Assembly (NCBI RefSeq): GCF_052857255.1
Contig: NC_135498.1
Span: 87,724,639-87,788,638, forward strand
Direction: 5' to 3'
DNA: 64,000 bases
Source of the DNA: Amblyomma americanum
Lineage: Eukaryota > Arthropoda > Arachnida > Ixodida > Ixodidae
Shown here: piece by piece, positions 45,674 through 60,197 of the stretch
How positions within the stretch are numbered: position 1 is the stretch's first letter
Layout of the letters: every line of letters begins with the position of its first letter
Program-made: the position numbers and the translations under genes
The notes under the pieces: generated by a model
The model's input: only the letters and a program-made list of their open reading frames with translations
Databases searched by the model: none
What the model was told of the DNA's origin: nothing

Positions 45674-46093
45674 GGGGCCGTATTCCGTAAACTGTCCATT
45701 TTCCGTTGTGCGTTTCGCGTCCGTTTGGTCCTTTGTCATTGGTCACTCATGTGTACCCGCGGCTTTCAAGCGTCCGTAGGAAGCAACCCGACCATTGGGT
45801 GGTTGGCGAACGGACCTCGCCATTGCCTCCCATTGGCTGCAACGGCGACGATTTCAGACACTGGTGAGGTGCACCGCAGCACTCTGTTAACAGCAGGCGA
45901 CCGAACCGCACCACCGGCTGCCATTGGCTGCGATATGCAGCCAATGGTGAGGTCCGGCCGCAAAATACGCAACGGCCTAGTCGCTTTCCGCAGACGCTTG
46001 AAAGCAGCGGGTATATCTCAGTGACCAATGACAGAAGACCAAATGGACGCGAATTGGCCCGCAGATAATGGACAGCTCGTAAAATACAGCCCC
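45674..46093. mobile_element. ~420 bp foldback element with CCAAT-like strings
   Basis: The left end GGGGCCGTATTCC and the right end's complement GGGGCTGTATTTT begin inverted arms of roughly 200 bp. Shared blocks are CTGTCCATT, TTTGGTC, GTCATTGGTCACT, GCTTTCAAGCGTC, GGACCTCRCCATTG and CATTGGCTGCA. No target duplication or coding is seen. It sits 64 bp upstream of the first coding exon. Confidence 0.8.
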
Positions 46094-47259
46094 GAGTACT
46101 CCACCTTAAGCTCAAGGATGTCCGAAAGTCATTCTTGAAAACACGTCGCCCTAAATAATACCCAAAGTATAAATGCTATGAATAATCGATGTATACCGTT
46201 CGAAAGGGCTTTTTCAAAGTTTTCAAACGGCGCGAGTTTCGTGGGTCCATCAGCTAACTTGGGAGAGTTATGGTCATCCGCGTATCCACTATGCTGTGCT
46301 GGGCGTGTAGTGCCCCCTTTGGTCTGAACTATGTGTTACAGCAACGAAGGGCACATTCCTAAGGGAGCGGCAGATGACGCCAACGTCGTGGTTTCCTACG
46401 ATGGCTGAAGAACGTGCCCCCGAGAGAGTCCGGGAGGCCGGAGTTAAGCCAGCTGAGGCAGAATGGAGAGCACTCCCCGAGAAGAGCTGGCACTCACCGC
46501 CGCGCCAACCGTCAACCATTAAGTGCACGTCTGCACTGTCCCTGGCTTTCGATAAATCCAAGGGCGATAAATTTTGATTCCTCCCACACTGTGGCACAGG
46601 CACTACGCGCACAGTGTCTCAAATTTACACAGCACACGCGGGAACTTAATCTGTTGAGCATGACAATAAAATTCGCTCATTACCAGAATAACTACTAAAA
46701 CAGGTACGGTTACACGTGAAGAAGACAATTATAAGCGAGATCCAGGGGCCTCTTGTGAACACGTCGTCTCACGGAGACTATCGAGCACATTCGTTTTGTG
46801 AATTCAGAGCAGCCTTCCACAATATTGTTTCAAACGTCCACAGTGTTATTTAGAGACACAAAAGCAGTACTGAACTCATTGTAATTGAGTTTGTTGGCTC
46901 CCTGGCCACCTTACTAAATTTATCAGGTTGTCGTCCGTGTAAGAAGTTCGCCGATGAGACACAGCTCCCCCAAAACATTTTCATAAACAAAAGGACCCTT
47001 TCGCCGTTGAAACGTCAAGCATATGCAGTTTTTGTACACCAATAGCCTCCCCTTTCCAGGTTGTGCCGTCCTGATTTTTAACTCAGTAAGACTCATATAC
47101 GCAAAGAGATTCGAAAACGTGCGAAACAGTTCGACGAGGCGCAAACAGTTATCCGCACCGCAGCGTGCCCAGACAAGAATCCAGCAACTATTCGAGCATC
47201 CATACGCATTATCCAAACCAGACAACACACCCGATCAGGTGAACACCCGTTTGGCAATC
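46094..47259. other. Intronic, no recognisable gene
   Basis: Frames at 46289-46612 (minus) and 46374-46577 (plus) are shadows of each other. A plus-strand basic stretch near 47090-47230 may be an old coding relic but has no family motif. Confidence 0.4.
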
Positions 47260-47465
47260 CCGTGTGCTGTACGATGTCAGTGCATGTTAAATATCGCCAG
47301 GTGGTCGAAATTATTCCAGAGCCCTCTACTACGGCAACTCTTTCTTCCTTTCTTCTTTCACTCCCTCCTTTATCCCTTCCCTTACAGCTCGTTTCAGGTA
47401 TCCGCCGATATGTGAGACAGATACTGCGCCTTTCTCCAAAAACCAATTTTCAATTTTCAATTTTC
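47260..47465 (+). repeat. Long-tail SINE (type 2), 5'-truncated
   Basis: It begins at GTGTGCTGTACGATGTCAG and continues to the type 2 tail CTTTATCCCTTCCCTTACAG, then GAGACAGATACTGCGCC and CCAAAAACCAATTTTC. Confidence 0.85.
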
Positions 47466-48338
47466 AGTCCGGAACCTGAAAGAAAATGGCTGCAACTTGA
47501 CACTTTCCGCAAAGCACGTGCATTTCGCACAGCGCGTGCGAGGGCAACAGAGGCTGTGCGAAACGTGAGACAGGCATGGCTGCCAGAAATTCTTGCCCGA
47601 AAAACAAAAAGTTTACGTTAAACAACAGGACAAGAGCGCACCCCTGTTGCCGATGCAAAGGAGGCGCAGCACCCCGGACGCGTGCTGTTTACACCCGGTC
47701 GTGGCACGTAGTAAAAATATCCGACACATGTCGCTTCTTCGCGGCTTTTTTGCACAGAATTCCTGTGCAGAAAAATGAACGAGCACTGAAATTTTGCTTC
47801 GCGCTAGCTCGGTGTAAAGTTCAGCATTTCAGCGAAGCACTGTTTCTTATTCACCTTCGGCATCACGGTGCGGGCAAAAGACTAGACAAAAACTCCATTC
47901 AAGTTCTCTAGCCAGCGTGGTTCGAAGCATTCTGCAGGTACAAGGATTTTATCTTCTGCCGTTTGGGTAAAGAACAAACATAAAATGTCTGTAATTCTTT
48001 ATTCAGGCCATTTTATAAACGGCGTTTTTTTTTTTATCGCATGCGTCGAAATTGCGGTACATTTTGTAGATAAAAACAATTATGTTCTCTTAAAAGAAGA
48101 AGCCTGATGAACGCTGCAATAGTAGCTGATTAATATGCCATTTGTTGTTAGAACAACAACATATGGCCGAGTTAATAACCTGCACAGGCCGAAAACGCAC
48201 ATAGTTGAACGAATACTTACAGGGTGCCCTGTCTTTCGCTGCTTCATAATCTTGAACGCTATGATCGAGCCGTCGCGACGTACATGGAACTAACTACGGA
48301 ATAATTTGTGTCGTGGGAGCTACTCGATGTTAATGGAC
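47466..48338. other. Intronic, possible coding relic at left
   Basis: A plus-strand frame after the SINE (47472-47621) reads KARAFRTARARATEAVRNVR, Arg/Ala-rich and open to a TAA. No family was recognised. Confidence 0.3.
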
Positions 48339-48563
48339 CCCCGCGGTGCCTCAGTGTTTATGGCATTCGGCTGCTGACCTGAAACACGCGGGTTCGATCC
48401 CGGCCGCGGCGCTCGCATTTCTATGGAGGCGAAATTCTGGAGGCCCGTGTACTCTGCGATGTCAGTGCACGTTGAAGAAACCCAGGTGGCCGAGATTTCC
48501 GGACCCCTTCACTACGGCATCCCTCATAGCCCGAGTCGCTTTGGGACGTTCAACCCTCATAGG
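48339..48563 (+). repeat. Ruka-like SINE, full length
   Basis: It shows head CCGCGGTGCCTCAGTG, B-box GGTTCGATCCCGG, centre CGATGTCAGTGCACGTTGAA and 3' end GGGACGTTCAACCCTCATAG. Confidence 0.93.
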
Positions 48564-50282
48564 CCGTTAATATGCCTGTAAAAGTGCCGTGCTTGCGTAC
48601 TAGTAAGAAAGTCTGCTCCGCATACCCTTCATGCTAGCGTATAATCCGTTTGAATCGTTGAAGAAATAGAAAATGTTTACGCAGACCTATAAACGTCACT
48701 GTTTGCAATGCCACGCAGACGATGTTAAGCTCAAACTTTTCGCTCTACTCGCTCTTTTATGGGTTACCATTACAAGACGCTTCTTTCCAGATATTGCTGC
48801 CTTAAACAACTCTGCCCCATCCAAGTGGGCACTGAACTGCCCCCTGGGAACTCCACTGGACGTCCTCAGGACATCTCGAATATCCCCGGGATGTCCAACA
48901 GAGTTTAAGTGCCCAATGGAATGTTACGTCAGTGCGTGACACTCCAGTATCAACCAACATGCCAGCAACGCGCGTTAGGCCCTCAGTTATGCATAAGGCG
49001 CGTTATGCCCTTAGGCCGGTAGCCTTTTATTAATCCAGCGGGCACAATCATTAAACCAGAGCCACAAACTACGCCCAGGGTGTCTCAGATTACGTGAGTC
49101 AAGGTTTTAAAAATAACAGATTCAAGCAGTGGAAGCAACACTAAAAGAGTCCTGATAGCGACCTGCAAACCAATAAGTGCTGTGTTTTACGTCATAATTT
49201 TTTCGAATTTAGCAGGTAAGTTGTATACCAAAATGTTACACCGCCGAAGCAACGTGCAAAATTTCAACAACAACTTTGCAGCGGAACAAAAAAACCCAAA
49301 CAAGCGCCATATGTCCGAAACTAGCCTTAATCTGAACGTTTTTTTTTTTTGTTGTTGTTTGTTTCTCCGTATCTGTTTCTGACAGAAAACTCTACAGGGT
49401 TCCGGCTGCTCTTGCGGATGTAATTACGGCAGCTGCGCGAAGTTTGGCTTGCCATGAGAGAATAGTAAAATAATTTGCACCTGCCGCTTTTGTCACGGTA
49501 CTGGCAGCTTTCAAATCGCTCATTACTCCTAACACGTTTCCTGAGATCATTACCGCTATTTCCTTTTCTTCCTTGCTATGCTACTATTGCTCCTATTCAT
49601 CCAGCCAACCTAACTCTTCACTTCACTCTATAATGCCTGGCGTATAGTGCACGACATAGACTGCAAAAATCGTAATTCTCCTTTCTCTGGTCAGAATAGG
49701 ATATGAAACCCTCGCAGTATTTTATAAACGGTGCTTCCCAACTTATTTTTCAACGTAAACTCAAACTATTGCCAGACATTCAGGAGGCCTGCGGTGCAAT
49801 CTAACCATCAAGGCAAATTGACCAATAACTTCAACCACCGTACTGCAGCATCAAAAAATTATGGAGGATTTTTGAATTTTATAATTGAATAATTGCACGT
49901 CAGCATATGCTGCGCTGTTTCATACTTTATAGAAGTTCAGAAGCCAACGTATAAGTTGACCTTTCATGCAATAATACTAGTTTTCTTTAATAAATCTTAC
50001 TTTGTTTTTTACCAGTAATTTCTTTGTGGTCCCGCTTGTCGACCGCGTCATGTGTATTTTTGTTTTTGGCGCCGGCGGGCGCCCGCGGTTAGAAATGCTG
50101 CAGTGGAATACAACTCAAGACCCAAGCAGCAGATGCCCCTCGAAGGACGCCCTCCAGCCAATGTTGTCAACCTATTTTCAAGACGCCGCGGTTAATCGAA
50201 TTAAGCCGCGCTTATTCCCCATTCATCTACCGCCTTCAGCAATTTCAAGCTGGCATGTTCAAAGGGATGGGTCAGTGAGCAG
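48564..50282. other. Intronic; dispersed repeat at 48820-48940
   Basis: The block at 48820-48940 (GGACGTCCTCAGGACATCTC, CCCCGGGATGTCCA) is related to 62440-62520. The rest is AT-rich and unrecognised. Confidence 0.45.
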
Positions 50283-50400
50283 AGGGAGAAAATTGGTCAA
50301 GGGGGAGAATCGGTCGACACCATTGGCTTGAGTGGGTCCTTTGAAGGGCATTTGCCGCTTCGTTCTTGAGTTGTATCCGACTATAGGAGTCTTGGCCCGT
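50283..50400. mobile_element. MITE arm, CCTGCTAG family
   Basis: GGTCGACACCATTGGCTTGA, then CTTTGAAGGGCATTTGCCGC, then CTTGAGTTGTATCCGACTAT is one terminal arm. The other arm is absent. Confidence 0.6.
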
Positions 50401-51056
50401 TGCGGTGGCGCTGTTAAGCACACAATGACTAATGTATACGCCGCACTTTTGTGCACTCTTGCGGGGGATGCGCGGGTGGGGGGCTCCGAGAACTCTCCCC
50501 ATACACCGGAAGCGTATAATTACCTCAAGCTAAAATAATTAAAAAGGTAACGAGGCCTTAATGAGGCGTGGCCTTAAACTTGCTTTTTATGTTTTGATTT
50601 TTGTAGTGTAGGATTCTACAACTACGAAAAGTTCACAGATTATAACTTTCATCCGGTACTATCCCTGACTGGGTGGTACAGGTTTAATTCTACTTTCCGA
50701 AAATTAACCATCGCACTGGCTGATATTTAATGTGCAAAGCCTCTTGGCCTCCTGCATCGGAGAATGGAGCGAATTACACTGCTGAGAATATTCGCTATCG
50801 TTTACCCGTCTTGCATTGAGCAGCAGCAAATATGGCGCCAACTTTTTACGAGTAAACATTCTCCCTCAAACACCCAGCCCTATAACCAAAGTAAAGAGCT
50901 TCCCTTGGAATTTCCGAAGCTACCCGTTCGCTTTCAGTTTTAGAAGTACCTTCTTAACGCGGGGTAACGTAGCGTTTACTTCCACGGTGAACCTTCCAAC
51001 AGCTTTCTACATTACGTTTAAGACTGCCGAGCTTAAATTATCGGGATTAAATTTCG
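50401..51056. other. Intronic, nothing recognised
   Basis: No element or gene could be named here. Confidence 0.5.
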
Positions 51057-51175
51057 GCCGAGGCGGCCGCATTTCCGTACAGGCGAAATGCATACATGAC
51101 GCACATGGTGCGATGTCAGGGCATGTCAACAAACTCCAAGTGGTCTAAATTAATCCAGAGCCATCTACGACAGCG
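51057..51175 (+). repeat. Decayed SINE fragment
   Basis: GCATTTCCGTACAGGCGAAA, TGCGATGTCAGGGCATGT and TAATCCAGAGCCATCTACGA match the central part of the Ruka and type 2 SINEs with many changes. Confidence 0.65.
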
Positions 51176-51636
51176 CTTGTCACTGCCGACATGGTGCATC
51201 TCGACATGGTGCATTTGAAGAGTACAGTACAAAGGCTACTTTGCTATCTTGTCCTTCCTCTTGACACCTGTGTTAACTTGTGCACCGCCAAGGTCTATGT
51301 AATACCTTCCCGCGCGGAACCGACGCTGCAGAGGTGCCATTACTTGATTTGCCTCAACAGTTATTCATGCTTAAACTTAGAGTAGCGAGTAACCCCTACC
51401 CCCTTACTCTATGTGAATTGCTGCTTAGCTGCAATGTTATTGTGCGCCTAAAATTAGCCTGCCGGTATTGCATGCGCTAGATCCCAGACATACAATAGCG
51501 TTTACGAACGTCAGACGAGAAACCATTGCTCATTTGCATATCTGACGCATTGTTCCGTATTTACTGTATCCAAAGAGCCATATATGCTAATAGTACCTCA
51601 GCGAAATGGAGTTTCGGGCAAGTTAGTAGTTCATAT

Positions 51637-51740
51637 TACAGAAAGGCTCAGCACGGAAGCACAGGACGAGAGAAAAAGGATAAGCGCTCGTCCCGTCCTT
51701 CTTCCCTTGTCTGTGTCTTGACGCTAAGCCTTTCTGTAAA
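51637..51740 (+). repeat. Small inverted repeat, 19 bp arms
   Basis: TTACAGAAAGGCTCAGCAC and its complement (GCTAAGCCTTTCTGTAA) surround about 65 bp that includes TCTTCCCTTGTCTGTG, similar in style to the Penelope-like termini at 12973-13482. Confidence 0.6.
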
Positions 51741-52499
51741 AACAAAAACAAACTGTAGCACCCGCCTATTTCTTCACATTCTTTTCCATGCTGTCCCTCA
51801 CATAATTTACCCAACACTTATGCATCTGCGCCAAAGTAGCAGCACATAGCTCCGATTTCTGCAGTGTAAGCGCCCTCTTATCATAATTATAAACCATAAC
51901 GCAAAGTTTTCAAATACCGATTATAAAATTATCTCCTCACAACTGTTCGCCAACTCCTTAAGTGTTTCCGATTTCCGCTAACCCAACCATATCACACATA
52001 TACAGGTGACCACGGGAATTTTTGGAACAGCGAAAAAAGATGAATTGACTCTCAGAGCGCAGACAAGACATTGAAGGTAACGCTGAGCAGGTCGTCCAGG
52101 GTATAGCGCGGAGTTCACCCCTCAGTTCCTGCCAACGTGTTGAGACTGCCAAACAATTAATCTTTTCCGTGATTGCCGTGCTCTGAATATCTTTCCAAGC
52201 AGTTATGCATAGGCCTAGGCGACTAGTTTGCATAATCGCCGACTTGAGAAATTAATATGAAATCCTTATTTCTAGATTTCTTGAAATCTCCTTCTATAGT
52301 TATGCCTATAGGGTGGTTCCTTGATTCTCATATCCTACGCCGAGTGTCGAGACAGCCTAGTGTCCACGAAAGTCGACCCGCCAGGCGCACGTTATGCAGG
52401 GCGCGCATGCAGTTGCTCCGAATATTTCCCTTTTTGGGCCATTTCTTCCCAGTGCGATAATTTAAACGCAGCAAGTCGCGACGAAAATTGCATGATTTC
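51741..52499. other. Intronic, nothing recognised
   Basis: No motif-bearing frame was seen. Confidence 0.5.
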
Positions 52500-54955
52500 T
52501 GGCTTCTCTTGGTGCCCTATAATGTTCTATTTGAATTTTTTTGTCTAGCCAATGGCTTAAAAGTAAACTTTTACAAGGAATTTCTGCATCTGCCATGAAT
52601 TTGCAACCACCTTCAACAGGTGGTTACAAGTATAGGGCATTGTGCCTCTATACTTGATCCTGTTTTCGTCTGCCGATCCATTGAAAATTTTTCCATCTCG
52701 GTGGAAAACGGCCTTTCTGATCACAGTATGGTGTATTTTTCATGTAGCATTCAAAAACCACACAACGTTCCCCATGCTAAGCCTGTTTGTGTTAAAGATT
52801 TTTCGCGTGCGAGGGATGAAAGAGTACTTGATTATCTTGATCTATGCCGGAGTGCTTTTCAAGGAAATGACGTGTCTGTACTATGGAATAAATTTAATTA
52901 AATCTACACGTACTGCTTAAAAATTTTTATTCCCAACAAAGTAAAGAAAACACGCAAGAATAATCCCTGGATTACGCGTAAAATCTTGCATCTAAAACGA
53001 AAACTAAAGCGATTAAAACAAACACGTGCCTGTCGAAACGCTATTGAAGCTGCGCTAGGTGCTCTACGACAGGCTGTGGGTCAATCAAAACGTCATTATT
53101 TTGAGAACACGCTACCAAGCTTCATTCAGAATGCTCCGCAGAAGTTTAGGAAACATTTGTGCAGGAAAAACAAACCTGTCGACCAAATTCTGCACAACTG
53201 TGTTCTTAACAGAGATAAAACAAGCATTGCTGAACCCTTTAATAGATATTTCCGCAGTGCCTTCACGAAATCAAATTCCCTCTCATGTCAATCAGCTTTA
53301 TCATGTCAACCCAAACCAAGCATTTTATCTTCTGCAGGCGTGTTTTCAGTGTTGTTGAATCTGAAAACAAAAGTGTCTCCTGGTCCGGACGGGATTCCAT
53401 ATATGTTCCTGCGCCGTTATAGTGAAATGTTATTCCAATTACTTGTAATAATTTTCCGTGCGAGCCTATCAACCGGCAGTGTTCCTTCGGATTGGAGAGT
53501 TGCACGGATTGTGCCAATACTGAAAAAATGTACAGCCTCATCTGTTACAAATGTTCGCCCAATATCACTTTTATCTTCTTCTTGTAAACACATCGAGCAC
53601 ATCGTAGCCACTTATATAACTTCCTTTCTAAATGACAGGGACATTCTATCGTCACACCAACATGGATTCGGAAAGGGCTTTTCGACCTTCACTCAATTAA
53701 CATTTGTTGCTCGTAGTTTTGCTTACATTCTAAAAAAGTCAGGGCAGATGTACGATATCTTTCTAGATTTAAGAAAGCCTTTGACCTGGTTTCGCATGCG
53801 AAACTAATCCATAAGCTTGAAAATATCGGGCGCCCTTCTTTCATAATTACCTGGGTTTCTCCTTACCTTTCTAACCGCGCTCAGTTCGTCAGTATTGATG
53901 CCCATTGTTCAAACTGCCTTCCGGGCACTTCTTGCGGGCCCCAAGAAAGTGTACTGGGACCGTTATTGTTTTTGGTCTTTATCAATGACATTGTGGATTG
54001 TAATTAGTGAACCAGTGCAAATTTGGCTTCTTGCCGATGATAGTGTTCCGTTTCATGAAATCAGATCCTACGAAGACAAGATCATTCTTAATTCTGACCT
54101 TCATAACATTCACTCACGGTGCAGTGTAAGGGAGATGAAGCTTAACTATGACAAAACAGTCTTTATGAAATGACCTATAAACGAAATAGCCTATCATTTC
54201 CGTATGCCCTTCCAAATCGCCCGCTTGGGGAAGTTAACCAATACAAATACTTAGGTGTTACTATACAACCAATTATCTTAGCTGGAATAAGCATACAACC
54301 AACATGTCTACATCGTCCTTTCGGAAACTTTGCTTCCTTAGGCATAGATTAAAAGATGCCCTTTGTAGTGCAAACACTTCCATCATCACACCGAAACTCG
54401 AATACGCATGCACCGTCTAGGACCCTTACACGAAATATAACATCGAGGCACTGGAAGTGATCCAGCGAAAATCTGTACAATTCGTCTGATAAATATCGTT
54501 CTACTGGTTCTCCAACCACTATTTTGGCACAACAAACATGCAGACGTTGCAAACACGAAAAAAAATCAAGGATTGAAATTTATTTTCTTACTGAAAAATA
54601 ACACTCCCTATGAACCCCGATTTATTTATTAAGCCGATCATAGCGCGACTAACACGACAAGGTCATAAGAAATCACAAACACCGAACAGCTCAATCAATG
54701 CTTTCAAATACTCATTTTTCCTCATACAGTAACTCAATGGAATGAACTCCTGCCTGAAGTTGTAAATAGTATCGATGCCATTGACAAAGCTGCTTATTGA
54801 TAGTTGCTGAGTTGTTTGTCCTTGTTATTCCCTATGTCCTATTACTCATATGTTTCCTGCGATGTAATTTGCTGCGTTTCTTTTTGTGCATTTTTTGCCC
54901 CTCCTGCCTGGACCCATCTTAGTGTCTGCAGTATTCTATAAATAAATAAATAATT
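52500..54955 (+). mobile_element. CR1/Jockey-like LINE, 5'-truncated (LINE B)
   Basis: The endonuclease end (ASILDPVFVCRSIENF, NGLSDHSMVYFSC) lies at 52620-52790. A 273-codon frame at 52986-53807 carries the linker and RT fingers and palm: LKTKVSPGPDGIPYMFLRRY, SDWRVARIVPILKK, VRPISLLSSSCK, HQHGFGKGFS. A frameshift in motif A (IFLDLRKPL for a FLDFKKAFD-type box) follows. Motif C reads LLADDSVPFHE near 54030 and the thumb includes YKYLGVTIQ. The element ends in a TAAATAAATAAAT tail at 54939-54953. It lies in the first intron of the fibrinogen-related gene, antisense. Confidence 0.9.
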
Positions 54956-55076
54956 CAAAAATATTTTTGTTTGATTGCTTTAGGTAACCACAAAGAATAC
55001 TGTTTCAGTTCCAAAGCCTTAGCACTCTCACAATACCTTCGCTAGTACACTGCAGCTCATATTCTCTCGTTACCCG

Positions 55077-55385
55077 CCGCGGTGGCTCAGTGGTTAGGGC
55101 ACTCGGCTACTGATTCGGAGTTCCCTGGTTCGAACCCGACCGCGGCGGCTGCGTTTCTATGGAGGCAAAACGCTAAGGCGCCGGTGTGCTGTGCGATGTC
55201 AGTGCACGTTAAAGATCCCCAGGTGGCCTAAATTATTTCCGGAGCCCTCCACTACGGCACCTTTTTCATCCTTTCTCATTTCACTCCCTCTATCCCTTCC
55301 TTTACGGAGCGGATCAGGTGTCCAACGATATAACAGACAGATACTGCGCCATTACCTTTCCCCCAAAACCAAACATTATTATTAT
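55077..55385 (+). repeat. Long-tail SINE (type 2), full length
   Basis: The head CGCCGCGGTGGCTCAGTGG with B-box GGTTCGAACCCGA is followed by the same centre as Ruka, but the 3' part is different: CCTCTATCCCTTCCTTTACG, AGACAGATACTGCGCCAT and CCCCAAAACCA. Confidence 0.92.
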
Positions 55386-55747
55386 TTTATCTCGTTCAAT
55401 TCAGACTTCAATTCACTTCCCATGATTTTTTGCGCAATAGGAAGGTTTACCTTTTAATCTGTTTTATTCTTTTTTTATTCATGATATTTTGCCCGACATC
55501 ATACTCCGATAAGAAATCGAATGTTCATTCAATCATTGAAAATCTCTCAAAGTGAAGAAGGTTTTCAACAGATAAATATGAAGATTAGCCACAAACCTGA
55601 GGACAGCAATACCTCTCAAAATAAAATAATGTGTACTGATTTGTGTAACTATTTGCAAGTTAAAAACAGAAACTGTTGCTAAACTCTAATCGCAAGCTAT
55701 AAACAAGCGTAAACACAACAGGCACGTGTGGATAGGAGCAAACTTAC

Positions 55748-55850
55748 CGAGGGGCGTGCTTCGCAGGACGTTGCTGCTTCGGCGCGGTGTCAGTCTCGGC
55801 AGCGTCCGGGAAGCGTCTGTCTCGCACGGACGTCCAGGGGGGTTCTCGCA
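55748..55850 (-). other. Candidate noncoding first exon
   Basis: The minus strand has a strong donor CTCG/GTAAGTTTGC (GT at 55746-55747). The roughly 100 bp above it are GC-rich, with no ATG-led frame of note, and start about 28 bp below a TATA box. The first coding exon of the fibrinogen-related gene at 45610 begins with an acceptor, so a 5' UTR exon upstream on this strand is expected. This is the best candidate seen in the window. The link is inference. Confidence 0.45.
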
Positions 55851-55872
55851 CGAGCCGACGGTGCGCGCCCCG

Positions 55873-55878
55873 CTTATA
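55873..55878 (-). promoter_or_regulatory. TATA box
   Basis: TATAAG on the minus strand lies within CTTATAAGCGGGGCGC in GC-rich surroundings, with the expected start site near 55848 and a donor 100 bp below it. Confidence 0.5.
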
Positions 55879-55880
55879 AG

Positions 55881-57596
55881 CGGCCGGTAGCTACGCGATC
55901 ACGGCGGGCGATACATGGTTGCAGCAGGGAAGCCGTGGATGCTCCGCCGGTTTAGACACGTTTCTGCTTTCTATTCTTCGTTCCCGCTAATTTCCCGGCA
56001 GGGGCGCTGCAGCCGACCGCGACCGAGGGTTCAAAGGCGCCGCACATTGTACGCCCTTCCGCCGAGAGAGGGGGCTAAAGGTATAGTGCCCGACTCGGGG
56101 ACTGCGTGTAAAACACTGCTCCAGTTGCCGGGCGGTACGATATGCAAAACGGCCGGTCAACATGCCGAATGCTCCGCGATGCGAGATACGCGAGCCGCGA
56201 CGACACGCAAAGATAGTAAAATTACTTCGACCCCATCCGCTACTGGCGTAGTGATACGGGCGGCGTTTGCACCAACACCACCACCACTATACCGCGACTT
56301 GTCGCGAGCGCCGGGAGAGAGAACTCTGCTTGCTCTGCACTCGACAAGATTTACCGGCGAGCGCGCACACGTGTGACGCGACCGCACTCATCTTATTTCA
56401 TCGCCTAGCCAGCGCGTACGTGTTGTGATACGCAACAGCGCATGCGTCCAGACACACTGCCCGAGCTTGGTTCACCCCTCAAGGTCACCAACACGCCCGC
56501 GCGTGTGGCCGCGGGGGCAAAGTACTCTTAACTACTTCTGACTCTCTCTTTATTATTCGGAACTTTGGATCTCACGTGTACTTTTTTGCGCCAGCCGCAT
56601 AACTATTCGCTTCGCTGAGGCCGAAAGCGGTGCAGTGGCCAAAGAAATCAGAGAAGATTTCCAATGTCGATGGAAGCTTACCAAAAAATAGCTAAACGCT
56701 TACGTGATCACAAAGCGATTGCACGGTGATGCCACTGAGGTATGTAACGTTTGTGTTGTTGCTATGGTTGCTTGGAGCTGCGGCGACACACATGGCAGCG
56801 GAGAAAACCGGCTTAGTTCTTACGCCGACTTGACCCCCCTGCGGTAGCTTCTTTCTTCCTATTTTTTTCTTCTTGAGGAGCTCAACGAATTTGCGAGGCT
56901 TCCCGCTAGGAAGAAGTGGAATGTACAGGACTATGTGGGAATATTAATATGCCCCTGTCACTTGCTATCGAGATGAAGCGAGATGTGAAGAGAGCAGTGG
57001 GGGCGATGGAACTCTGGCGAGCTGGGTGGTTTTATTTTCTTGCTTCGCTTTTGTTTTCGACACAGTCCAGACCGTGTACATTGGCCAGTGACTGAAGAGA
57101 GTGAGAAATTTAGACACTCTTCACGTTAAAAAAAGATAGCCAGGGACAAGAGCTACTCACACCTGATTTATTTAAGGCAAGGCGATTGAATATATAGATT
57201 TCTGGGCGCACTTGCTACGAATGCGCTCCCTCTTGGACAAGCCAAGAGAAGCGATAAACGATGGAGAGGAGGATGGGGTGATAAGGTGAGGACTGCGTCA
57301 GTGAGGCCTCCGTTTCCTTATTTTCAACACATAACCGTTATCTCGAGGAGTATATGCGACTCGGGCATAACCTTATCAGTATCACTTTTTCGCTGCTTTT
57401 CTGATGCTGTTTTGTTTTCCTCCCTTTTCTCCTTGCACTGGAAAGGACGCATGCGCTTCGAGAAATTTGTGTATCTTTGATCGCTCGGAATTGTAATAAA
57501 GCGTTCGTGAGCAGCGCTGTCCCTGATTCCTCTTCGTAAACTGTCGAGACTAATTTTAGGTGGCGCTTTCTTAAATAGCAAGCATGCATGCATGAT
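55881..57596. other. GC-rich upstream region, no gene recognised
   Basis: 55880-56560 is rich in CG dinucleotides and is probably the promoter-proximal region of the gene to the left. A 153-codon plus-strand frame at 55915-56376 is Arg/Pro-rich and looks like a by-product of GC content. 56600-57580 shows nothing recognisable. Confidence 0.5.
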
Positions 57597-57851
57597 GACG
57601 ATGATGACGTTTATGGGGCAAGGGCAGCTTTGGCCGAACAGCGCATTAGCGCAGGGTGTTTTGCGTCTACACAAGGTGGGGTCAAATACCTATTTTCCGA
57701 GCATTTCACCTCGAAATAGCCGAGCACCAGACCAGGGGAAAGCATGTGTCCATTGTATCACCTCTAGGTAACCAGCGGCAATGGTCATCGAACCCCGCAC
57801 CTCTCGCAAAGCGAGGCCGACGTTCAATACACTAGGCCACCGCTGCGGTGC
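57597..57851 (-). repeat. SINE with tRNA-like head and CAT-repeat tail
   Basis: The minus strand has GCAGCGGTGGCCTAGTG (A-box), GGTGCGGGGTTCGATGACC (B-box), body ending GACCCCACCTTGTGTAGACG and CATAAACGTCATCATCG. Target duplication GCAAGCATGCA lies at both edges (57579 and 57852). The tail resembles the 3' end of the RTE elements in this window. Confidence 0.82.
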
Positions 57852-59790
<1,939 letters not shown>

Positions 59791-60197
59791 TACATACATA
59801 CATACATACATACATACATACATACATACATACATACATACATACATACATACATACATACATACATACATACATACATACATACATACATACATACATA
59901 CATACATACATACATACATACATACATACATACATACATACATACATACATACATACATACATACATACATACATACATACATACATACATACATACATA
60001 CATACATACATACATACATACATACATACATACATACATACATACATACATACATACATACATACATACATACATACATACATACATACATACATACATA
60101 CATACATACATACATACATACATACATACATACATACATACATACATACATACATACATACATACATACATACATACATACATACATACATACATAC
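59791..60197 (+). repeat. TACA microsatellite, ~100 units
   Basis: A 407 bp tetranucleotide array with no visible interruption. It creates long false frames of Val-Cys-Met-Tyr. Confidence 0.98.

Noticed and set aside
46289..46612. 107-codon minus-strand frame and its plus-strand partner
   Set aside because: The two overlap in opposite directions with no motif, typical of chance open frames.
55915..56376. 153-codon Arg/Pro-rich frame
   Set aside because: It lies in GC-rich upstream sequence with a mirror frame on the other strand, and no motif or splice support.
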